This document shows positions 6,995-13,257 of a stretch of 13,257 nt of DNA, in pieces. The DNA lies in contig CAMLNK010000024.1 in assembly GCA_946481035.1 (NCBI GenBank), positions 1 to 13,257 on the forward strand. Direction: 5' to 3'. This DNA is from an uncultured Dyadobacter sp. (GTDB taxonomy: Bacteria; Bacteroidota; Bacteroidia; Cytophagales; Spirosomataceae). The notes beneath the pieces are model-generated. The model had not been told where the DNA came from. It did not search any database and saw only the letters and a program-made list of their open reading frames with translations. Numbering within the stretch: the stretch's first letter is position 1; each line of letters starts with the position of its first letter. A program made the position numbers and the translations under genes.

Positions 6995-8272
6995 ATGAAC
7001 CAATCCAAAATGAAACAGCTATTCATGCTTTCAGCGCTTGCCGCATTCCTGATCACCGGTTGCAGCGACGACAAGACCGATCCCACGCCCGTTGATCCAA
7101 AACCGACCGAGGAATCCGTATCCGGCGAAGTTTCCGGCACCTGGACCAAAGGCAATATCTATAAAGTGACAGGTCACCTCCAAATTCCCGAAGGTAAATC
7201 CCTTACCATTGAGGAAGGCGTGACGGTACTTTTCAGCGACTCGGTAGTGAAGCCGGAAGTGGTGGTGAAAGGGAACCTGTACAGCCTCGGAACAGCCGCA
7301 GCGCCCGTGAAATTCACTGTGCCCGACGCATGGAAAACCACCGGAAATTTGTTCGGCAATCTTTGGGGCGGACTGATCGCCGGTCCTAACTCGACTGAAT
7401 TCGTATTGAGCAACACCATCCTCGAATATGGTGGTGCGGTAACAACCGACGAATCTCCGTCCGTTAAAGCAAAATTGTACAAAGCGCTTCCGGGTGAGCA
7501 TGTGCCGGTTATTTATTATTCCAATATCAATGGCAAGCTGGTGGTTGTGAACAGCACCATCCGCAATTTCAATGAAGACGGCTTTTATATCGAAGGAGGA
7601 AAGGTCATCATTGCCAGCAATACCTTCAACACGACCGGCGTATCCGGCGGCGATGCGATCAATATCAAATCGGGTGTGCAGGCTGATGTGGCATTCAACG
7701 TGGTTTACAGCCCAAATACCAATGCATTGAAGCTTTCGAACTCGGGCGACCGCAAGCCGCAGGCCTATGTAGTAGGTTACAACAACACGATCATCAATGC
7801 AGGTTGGAGACGGCCTACGACAAAAGGCGGTTCGATATGGCTTGAAAAAGGCGTTCGCGCGGATCTTTACAATAACCTGCTTGCCAACGACCGCTTCGGT
7901 ATCAAGAAAGAGAATGTAGATAAATCGGTAGACGACCGCTCGGTGATCAACAACACATTGTATTATGGTGCTACCGAAGAAGGTGTGAAGCAGTTCCAGC
8001 CGTCGGTGGAGATTTTGAAAGGGGCTAACGACCTGATTTCCGCAAAAGTGGGCGACAACGATCCTAAATTTGTGAACTACCCATTGACGACCGACAGCAA
8101 AAACGCCGCTTTCAATACCGCCTGGGATTTCCATTTGCAAGCCGGCTCACCAGCCCTGGGCAAAGGCAAAACCGGCTTTACCCGCCTGTATGCCGACGGC
8201 CTCGTGATCAATGGCATAACCTACAAATCCCCCGCCCCTGCCGACTACATCGGGGCGTTTGGGACTAAGTAA
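6995..8272 (+). CDS. Predicted surface lipoprotein with right-handed parallel beta-helix
   Basis: A 425-residue protein with a lipoprotein signal (hydrophobic 9-21, lipobox ITG-C23). The residues right after the cysteine, SDDK, fit the lipoprotein export signal known in Bacteroidota (acidic residues directly after the lipidated cysteine), which sends lipoproteins to the cell surface. A Pro/Thr-rich linker (27-40) follows. From about 50 onward come short beta-rungs (LTIEEGVTVLF, LVVVNSTIRNF, VIIASNTF, DAINIKSG, IWLEKG), with Asn-rich turns typical of a beta-helix, and the C-terminal cap LQAGSPALGKG...DYIGAFG seen in many Bacteroidota beta-helix proteins. No catalytic motif of a known lyase or hydrolase was recognised. 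The 24-base gap to the receptor gene indicates one operon. It may bind the ligand for the receptor, in the place a SusD would take; this is inference. Confidence 0.85.
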   Translation: MNQSKMKQLFMLSALAAFLITGCSDDKTDPTPVDPKPTEESVSGEVSGTWTKGNIYKVTGHLQIPEGKSLTIEEGVTVLFSDSVVKPEVVVKGNLYSLGTAAAPVKFTVPDAWKTTGNLFGNLWGGLIAGPNSTEFVLSNTILEYGGAVTTDESPSVKAKLYKALPGEHVPVIYYSNINGKLVVVNSTIRNFNEDGFYIEGGKVIIASNTFNTTGVSGGDAINIKSGVQADVAFNVVYSPNTNALKLSNSGDRKPQAYVVGYNNTIINAGWRRPTTKGGSIWLEKGVRADLYNNLLANDRFGIKKENVDKSVDDRSVINNTLYYGATEEGVKQFQPSVEILKGANDLISAKVGDNDPKFVNYPLTTDSKNAAFNTAWDFHLQAGSPALGKGKTGFTRLYADGLVINGITYKSPAPADYIGAFGTK

Positions 8273-8311
8273 TCGTCTATTCATAAATGAAGTGTTAAGG
8301 TATGACGTTAC

Positions 8312-8410
8312 TGTCAGCCTGAGCGGACCGGGCCGCCGGGCGGTCGAAGGCAATGGCGTGATGCACGCCATGTTTCGACCGCAGCGGCGGCCGCTCCGCT
8401 CAACATGACA
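8312..8410. repeat. 99-bp imperfect palindromic element
   Basis: The two halves, 8312-8360 and 8364-8410, are reverse complements with a few mismatches and two small gaps around a 3-base loop (8361-8363). Outer arms begin TGTCA and end TGACA; conserved blocks include TGAGCGGA, CCGCCG, CGGTCGAA and the perfect 8-bp inner stem ATGGCGTG/CACGCCAT. Termini of the TGTCA...TGAGCG...GTCGAA type recur in dispersed palindromic repeats of Bacteroidota genomes. The element is GC-rich and fills most of the 182-base gap between the beta-helix and phytase genes. As RNA it would form a long hairpin able to stop, slow or stabilise the transcript. No T tract follows. Confidence 0.85.
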
Positions 8411-8454
8411 TTCGTTATTCATTACACGGAGTAACATCCTTTCTTCCAGCACCA

Positions 8455-9549
8455 GTGAAAGCATTCCTAATACCGGCCATTTCAGGCCTGGCGGCATGGA
8501 CTATGGCCTGCCAGTCTACGCAAAACGCCCCCATTCATTCCGCCCGGGCCGACACGGTCAGCGCGATTATCCAGCCGGTTTTCATTACCGACACCGTAGC
8601 CCACGATACCGACGATCCGGCGATCTGGGTTAACCCCTCCGATCCTGCCCAAAGCCTGATCATCGGTACCGACAAAGACCAGGACGGCGGCCTGTACGTG
8701 TTCGATCTGCAAGGCAAAATGCAGCATAACAAGACCGTAACCGGCCTGAAACGCCCCGACAATGTGGATATTGAATATGGCCTCACATTGGCTGGAAAAC
8801 CGGTGGACATAGCGGTTACCACCGAGCGTTTCACCCATAAGCTCCGCATTTACAGCTTGCCGGATATGAAGCCCGTCGATCATGGAGGTATAGACGTTTT
8901 TGTAGGAGAAACAGGCGAAAATGTGCGCGATTTGATGGGCATTGCACTTTACAAGAATAAATCAGGCAAAATTTACGCCATTGTAGGCCGCAAATCGGGG
9001 CCTACCGACGGGACTTACCTCTGGCAATATTTGCTGGAAGACGATGGCAAAGGCCAGGTAAAGGCGTCGCTCGTCCGTAAATTCGGTAAATACAGCGGCT
9101 TGAAAGAGATCGAAGCCATTGCCGTGGACGACCAGCTGGGTTATGTGTATTATTCGGATGAAGGCAAGGGCGTTCGCAAATACTACGCTGACCCCGAAAG
9201 AGGGAATGAGGAGCTGGCACTCTTTGCTACCACCGGATTTACCGAGGACCACGAAGGCATTTCCATTTATCAGCTCACCGACAGCACCGGTTATATCCTC
9301 GTTTCGGACCAGGGGGCCAACAGCTTCCAAGTCTTTCCAAGGGAGGGGACATCCCGCAATCTTAACGAACACCCGCTTTTAAGGAAAGTAACTGTCAAAG
9401 CAAGCCACAGCGACGGCTCCGATATTGTTTCCGTCCCTCTCAATGCCCAATTCCGCTCCGGGTTGTTCGTAGCTATGAGTGATGATAAAACCTTCCATCT
9501 CTACCGCTGGGAAGATATTGCCGGAAAGCATTTGAAATCAATCAAATAA
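8455..9549 (+). CDS. Beta-propeller phytase (3-phytase), probable lipoprotein
   Basis: Predicted to remove phosphate stepwise from phytate (inositol hexakisphosphate), using Ca2+, at the cell envelope. The 364-residue length fits the beta-propeller phytase family. Diagnostic motifs: DTDDPAIWVNPSDP at 51-64, IIGTDKDQDGGLYVFDL at 69-85, RPDNVDIEYG at 100-109, EIEAIAVDDQLGYVYYSDE at 218-236, EDHEGISIY at 264-272 and LVSDQGANSFQVF at 282-294; the many Asp residues correspond to the calcium and phosphate sites of the six-bladed propeller. The start is GTG 8455: it yields a compact signal (MKAFLIPAISGLAAWTMAC) and no in-frame ATG lies shortly upstream. C19 may be lipidated, though TMA before it is a weak lipobox. 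It follows the beta-helix gene on the same strand, separated by the 99-bp palindrome, and may share its transcript or have its own promoter. Confidence 0.94.
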   Translation: MKAFLIPAISGLAAWTMACQSTQNAPIHSARADTVSAIIQPVFITDTVAHDTDDPAIWVNPSDPAQSLIIGTDKDQDGGLYVFDLQGKMQHNKTVTGLKRPDNVDIEYGLTLAGKPVDIAVTTERFTHKLRIYSLPDMKPVDHGGIDVFVGETGENVRDLMGIALYKNKSGKIYAIVGRKSGPTDGTYLWQYLLEDDGKGQVKASLVRKFGKYSGLKEIEAIAVDDQLGYVYYSDEGKGVRKYYADPERGNEELALFATTGFTEDHEGISIYQLTDSTGYILVSDQGANSFQVFPREGTSRNLNEHPLLRKVTVKASHSDGSDIVSVPLNAQFRSGLFVAMSDDKTFHLYRWEDIAGKHLKSIK

Positions 9550-9569
9550 CCAAAAACAGCTATAAAGCG

Positions 9570-9606
9570 AATAAGCCGCCGGAAATCTCTGGCGGCTTAT
9601 TTATTA
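9570..9606. terminator. Bidirectional terminator between phytase and SusD genes
   Basis: A perfect 11-bp stem, AATAAGCCGCC (9570-9580) with GGCGGCTTATT (9591-9601), encloses a 10-base loop. On the + strand the right arm continues into T-rich TTATTACTAT. On the - strand the arm also ends in TTATT. It starts 20 bases after the phytase stop and lies 51 bases from the SusD gene stop, so it can end both converging transcripts. Confidence 0.85.
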
Positions 9607-9628
9607 CTATCTACAATTAAACTAACTG

Positions 9629-9645
9629 AGGTTAATGATTAACCT
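9629..9645. repeat. 17-bp perfect palindrome near the SusD gene stop
   Basis: AGGTTAATGATTAACCT has 8-bp arms around one central base and lies 6 bases beyond the SusD gene stop, in the convergent gap. The arms are AT-rich and no T tract adjoins, so it is a weak terminator. It looks like a dimeric protein site, but its place between two 3' ends is unusual for an operator; chance cannot be excluded. Confidence 0.4.
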
Positions 9646-9651
9646 GTTCTG

Positions 9652-11151
9652 CTAATATCCTGCGTTCTGTTTAAGATTCGTATTGTTACGTATTTCGGGC
9701 GTAGGAATAGGGAAAAGCAATTCACGCTCGGTCAATGTAGGTCCATAAGAGAACTTGTGCCCCACATAGTTATCAAACTTCTTGGTGGTCACATTGTAGG
9801 CCTTCCGCAAACGTGCCATATCGAACCAGGTAATGTTCTCGAAGCACAGCTCGTGCCAGCGTTCACTCAAAACCGCCTCGCGGAATGTGTCCTTGGTAAG
9901 ACCTGCCAATGCCGGGAGTTCCGCACGCGTACGGATCGCATTTACGGCCTCGTAAGCTTTCGCCGATGGACCTCCTACTTCGTTGGAAGCTTCCGCGTAC
10001 ATCAGCAGCACATCCGCATAACGGATCACCGGCCAGTTCAGATCGCTGTTCGCGCTGCTCGTTTGGGCTACGTTATCAAAATGTTTGTAAATAAAATAGC
10101 CGCCAAGATCGACCACCTTATTACGGTCGCTTTCATTGGTAAACTTGGTGAAAAAGAATTGCTTCTCTTTCGCGCGAAGGTCGCCCGCTTCGAATGACTT
10201 CACAAAATCGCCTGTTGCGTAAATACCACCCGTTTCATCCGAATAAGCCGAAATGTTCTTGTTGTAAGGGATGATTGAAACCTGCCAGTTGGAAGGGATC
10301 AGCTGGGTTTTGTACTGGATCATGAAGATATTCTCTTCAATGTTCTTTTTGGCCGGGTTATGCAGGTCGTCGTAGGTAGAGAACAATTTGAATGCCTTCG
10401 AATCGATCACTTCCTCTGCCTTTTTAGCGGCCAGGTCATAATAGGCGGCCCCTTTTTGCAGCGGATAGCCCGCCATTGTGAGATACACCTTCGCCAGCAG
10501 CGATTTCACCGCACCGAGTGTCACTTTACCGCTGTTCTCGGTCATAGGAAGGCCCGATGCTTCTGCCGTTTTCAAATCCTCCACGATCTGATTGTAAACC
10601 GCTTCCGGAGTAGCTGCGGCCGGGCGCAATTGCTCGGATTGCAGGTTTACCGGCTCCGTTACGAGCGGGATGTTTCCGAACATCTGCACGAGCTGGAAAT
10701 AATAGAATGCACGGAGGAAATAAGCCTCGCCCAGCACCTTCTTCATTTCGGCAGCATCCATGGTAATGCCCGGTATCTTCGCAAGCGAAAGATTGGCACC
10801 GGCGATACCCTTGTAATATTGGGTCCAATAGGTTTGTCCGTAGCCGTTATCGGAAGTATTCCGAAGATCTTTGATAAAATAGCTGTTCACAGCCTGTCCT
10901 AAGTCGGTACCGGCGAGCCCGGTTGCGAACTCGGGCATCATCCACGCGCCTCCGCCGAAACCGCTGCTCATAGGGTCACGCAAAGGCGTATAGATCGCAT
11001 TTACGGAACTCCTCGCATGCGCGGGCTGCGTGAAATAGTTCTCTTCGGTAAAGTTACTGGGGTCCGACTCTTCCAGGAAGTCGGAGCAACCTGTCGCCCC
11101 AAATAAGCTCAGCATAGCGAGCAAGCCGATTTTCTTTGATATGATTGTCAT
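9652..11151 (-). CDS. SusD/RagB-family outer-membrane nutrient-binding lipoprotein
   Basis: Surface lipoprotein that forms the lid over a SusC-type transporter and captures the nutrient. The 499 residues begin with a lipoprotein signal (basic SKK, hydrophobic core, lipobox ATG-C22) followed by SDFLEE, a typical SusD start. Family marks: GEAYFLRAFYYFQLVQMFGN at 141-160, the VIRYADVLLMYAEA signature at 375-388, ERWHELCFENITWFDMAR at 430-447, FPIPTPEI at 480-487 and the C-terminus NLKQNAGY. The central part (about 200-370) carries the variable, binding-specific region. The gene is read leftward, starts 27 bases after the SusC-like gene and surely shares its transcript. The stop is TAG at 9652-9654. 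No glycosidase, sulfatase or protease gene is in view to hint at the substrate. Confidence 0.97.
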   Translation of the reverse strand: MTIISKKIGLLAMLSLFGATGCSDFLEESDPSNFTEENYFTQPAHARSSVNAIYTPLRDPMSSGFGGGAWMMPEFATGLAGTDLGQAVNSYFIKDLRNTSDNGYGQTYWTQYYKGIAGANLSLAKIPGITMDAAEMKKVLGEAYFLRAFYYFQLVQMFGNIPLVTEPVNLQSEQLRPAAATPEAVYNQIVEDLKTAEASGLPMTENSGKVTLGAVKSLLAKVYLTMAGYPLQKGAAYYDLAAKKAEEVIDSKAFKLFSTYDDLHNPAKKNIEENIFMIQYKTQLIPSNWQVSIIPYNKNISAYSDETGGIYATGDFVKSFEAGDLRAKEKQFFFTKFTNESDRNKVVDLGGYFIYKHFDNVAQTSSANSDLNWPVIRYADVLLMYAEASNEVGGPSAKAYEAVNAIRTRAELPALAGLTKDTFREAVLSERWHELCFENITWFDMARLRKAYNVTTKKFDNYVGHKFSYGPTLTERELLFPIPTPEIRNNTNLKQNAGY

Positions 11152-11178
11152 TGTTACTTTCGGTAAGAGTCAATATTG

Positions 11179-13257
11179 TTATAAACCGATGTTCAGGCCG
11201 AGCATGAATACTCTTGGCTTCGGATAGTCGTACAAACCAAATCCCTGGTCGAACGGCGATCCGGAGTTGGATACCTCGGGATCATAACCTTTGTATTTGG
11301 TTGCTACAAAGAAGTTCTGAACGGATGCATAAGCTCTCAGGCGTTCCAGTTTCATTTTCGAAGCAATGTGCGACGGGAACACATAAGCGAGCAACAGGTT
11401 GCGGCCGCGGATAAACGAAGCGTCGGTTACCTTGTGGCTGTCGTTGTTGGTTGTGTAATATGCATTGATCGGGCGGATCTGCGCGATGTTCGTGTTCTGG
11501 TTGCTTTCCGTCCACGCATTCAGCACGGTTTTGTAGCTGTTCGCGATACCCTGACGGTCTTCGGCAGAGTGGATACTTCTGTCGAGCACGTCGTTACCGT
11601 ACATGTATTGCAAATCCACCGTCAAGGACCACTGCTTGTAGTTGAATGTGTTCAGGAATGTACCGAAGCCATCGGGAATACCTTTACCAATAACCGTGCG
11701 GTCGTTGTCGTTGATCGTACCATCGTTATTCAGGTCTTTGTACTTCACGTCGCCAGGCAGCATATTGTATTTTTTAGCTTGCTCAGCCTCCGCCGTCGAC
11801 CAGATGCCCTCGTGCACACGTCCGAACATAGAACCCACCGGCTCGCCCACGCGGATCACAGTCGCACCCGAGAAGATATCGCTACCGCCCGAGAGCGCCA
11901 ATACTTTGTTTTTATTCACCGAAATATTGAATGTCGTGCTCCAAGAGAAATCACCCGCCTTGATATTGGTAGAATTGATCGCAAACTCGAAACCTTTGTT
12001 CTCCATGCTCCCGATGTTGGTAAAGATGCTCGTGTAGCCGCTGCTTAATGGAAGTGGCGCATCGAGCAGCATTTCGTTCACTTTTCTGCGGTACAGGTCC
12101 AATTCGAAGTTGACGCGGTTCTGGAACAATCCCAGTTCTACCCCGAAATCCACCTGCTGTGTCTTTTCCCATTGCAAATTCGAGTTCGACATCCTTCCCA
12201 CACCGATACCGATGTTACGGGTTCCTCCGAAGATAACGTCGGAGCTCGCAAGCCCCGCAAGTGCACGATAGGCAGGTATTTCGGAGTTACCGGTTGCACC
12301 ATAGCTCGCACGGATTTTCAGGTTGGAGACTGTCGGCGAGTTTTTCAGGAACGCTTCTTCATTCACGCGCCACGCCAATGCCGCCGACGGGAAGAATGCA
12401 TACCGGTTGGCATCCCCGAATTTCGACGATCCATCGACACGGCCGGTGAATGTCACAAGGTACTTGTTCATCAGGCTATAATTGATCCGGGCAAAATACG
12501 AGTTCAGGCCATAAGCCGTAGCCGCCGAGCTCGGAGCCAGTGCCGTTGCACCAGCGCCAAGGTTATTATATTGAAAATAAGTATCCGTGAAATTCTGGCT
12601 GCGGGCCGTGTTATCGAAACGATCCACGTGCTGCCACGACAAACCAAGCATTGCATTGATCGAATGGATCTTGCCGAAGTCCTTGAAGTAAGTCAGGTAG
12701 TTCTCAAACTGCCATGAATTGTACCGGCTGCTGGCCACCGACGCGTCGCCATTGCTGGAAATGTATTGAAGCCCGGCAGCTGCGAAATAGTCATTGCGTT
12801 GGTTGATCACGTTCGCACCTACGGTAGAGCGCAATTCCAGTCCGTCGGCGAGGCGGATGTTGGCATACATATTACCTAGCATCGTCTGCGTTTTCAGGAA
12901 ATAAAGGCGCTCTGCCACCACGCGGAGCGGGCTGTCGCCGCCTTCCATACCGGGGTAATCGCGGTTGCTGGCCCATTTGCCGTCCGGATATTTCACCGGG
13001 ATGATCGGCAATGCTTCCAACACCTGGCGCATCGCGGTAATACCACCCCCGCCAAGCTGGTCGATCTGCTTCTCGTTTTGGTCGGTATAGCCCAGTGTAC
13101 CACCCACTTTCAGCCAGCTTTTGATTTGTGAATCAAATACAAAACGACCTGCGAAACGTTTCTGCCACGAATCCTTGATGATACCATCCTCATTGCGGTA
13201 GTTCAGGAATGCACCGAAGCTGCCTTTTTCGTTACCGCCTGTGAAGCCGAGCTGGTG
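11179..13257 (-). CDS. SusC/RagA-family TonB-linked outer-membrane transporter, C-terminal part
   Basis: The gene is read leftward and enters from the right edge: the frame stays open from 13257 without a start, giving 693 codons including stop (692 visible residues) of a protein normally ~1000-1100 residues. An apparent start near 13107 is an internal GTG (Val). The visible part is the beta-barrel: LKVGGTLGYTD, WRVNEEAFLKN, LKIRASYGATGNSEIP, QWEKTQQVDFGVELGLF, YRRKVNEMLLD, GSMENKGFEFAI, YKDLNNDGTINDNDRTVIGK and the end YPKPRVFMLGLNIGL are all standard SusC wording. The signal peptide, carboxypeptidase-like domain, TonB box and plug lie outside. With the SusD partner it forms a nutrient-import complex; the substrate is unknown. 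Confidence 0.97.
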   Translation of the reverse strand, partial: HQLGFTGGNEKGSFGAFLNYRNEDGIIKDSWQKRFAGRFVFDSQIKSWLKVGGTLGYTDQNEKQIDQLGGGGITAMRQVLEALPIIPVKYPDGKWASNRDYPGMEGGDSPLRVVAERLYFLKTQTMLGNMYANIRLADGLELRSTVGANVINQRNDYFAAAGLQYISSNGDASVASSRYNSWQFENYLTYFKDFGKIHSINAMLGLSWQHVDRFDNTARSQNFTDTYFQYNNLGAGATALAPSSAATAYGLNSYFARINYSLMNKYLVTFTGRVDGSSKFGDANRYAFFPSAALAWRVNEEAFLKNSPTVSNLKIRASYGATGNSEIPAYRALAGLASSDVIFGGTRNIGIGVGRMSNSNLQWEKTQQVDFGVELGLFQNRVNFELDLYRRKVNEMLLDAPLPLSSGYTSIFTNIGSMENKGFEFAINSTNIKAGDFSWSTTFNISVNKNKVLALSGGSDIFSGATVIRVGEPVGSMFGRVHEGIWSTAEAEQAKKYNMLPGDVKYKDLNNDGTINDNDRTVIGKGIPDGFGTFLNTFNYKQWSLTVDLQYMYGNDVLDRSIHSAEDRQGIANSYKTVLNAWTESNQNTNIAQIRPINAYYTTNNDSHKVTDASFIRGRNLLLAYVFPSHIASKMKLERLRAYASVQNFFVATKYKGYDPEVSNSGSPFDQGFGLYDYPKPRVFMLGLNIGL

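Noticed and set aside
7031..8140. 369-residue open frame on the - strand opposite the beta-helix gene
   Set aside because: The + strand protein has a clear lipoprotein signal and fold pattern; the antisense frame has neither and is a codon-bias artefact.
8312..8410. Insertion sequence or small non-coding RNA gene
   Set aside because: No transposase frame and no target duplication could be seen, and no promoter or T-tract terminator bounds it; repetitive palindrome is the simpler reading.
10360..10902. 180-residue + strand frame opposite the SusD gene
   Set aside because: The SusD frame carries all family signatures; this frame is an antisense shadow.
13100..13257. Start of the SusC-like gene near 13107
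   Set aside because: The codon there is an internal GTG; the same frame stays open with barrel-type sequence to the window edge, so the gene continues outside.

Overview
The window comes from a Bacteroidota chromosome, most likely a Cytophagales member close to Dyadobacter or Spirosoma. This rests on a SusC/SusD pair, Bacteroidota-type lipoprotein signals, a TPR-transmembrane-HTH regulator, weak or absent Shine-Dalgarno sequences and roughly 50% GC. The genus is an inference from protein style; no search was run. There are no rRNA or tRNA genes, transposases, CRISPR arrays or phage genes.

Left part (1-2136, + strand): the 3' end of a PpiD/SurA-type periplasmic peptidyl-prolyl isomerase, closed by a strong hairpin terminator. 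Then comes a stand-alone xylose isomerase gene (xylA) with all catalytic and metal ligands intact. A 13-bp stem-loop follows it.

Middle part (2194-9549, + strand): a membrane-anchored TPR/HTH regulator, then a 343-bp non-coding gap holding a 20-bp near-palindrome and two different GC-rich tandem arrays (8-bp and 7-bp units). After the gap come a TonB-dependent outer-membrane receptor, a predicted surface-exposed lipoprotein with a parallel beta-helix, and a beta-propeller phytase lipoprotein. A 99-bp imperfect palindrome of repetitive-element type lies between the last two genes. Receptor, beta-helix lipoprotein and phytase look like one phytate or organic-phosphate acquisition module: the phytase would release phosphate from inositol phosphates, the receptor would import a product or partner, and the beta-helix lipoprotein sits where a SusD-like binder would be in other systems. 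This functional link is inferred from gene order.

Right part (9652-13257, - strand): a SusD-like lipoprotein gene and, upstream of it, a SusC-like TonB-dependent transporter gene cut by the window edge. They converge on the phytase gene, with a bidirectional terminator between. Their substrate cannot be told from the sequence.

Most of the window is conventional. The least familiar parts are the beta-helix lipoprotein in the phytase module, the tandem arrays against the receptor start, and the palindrome inside the module.
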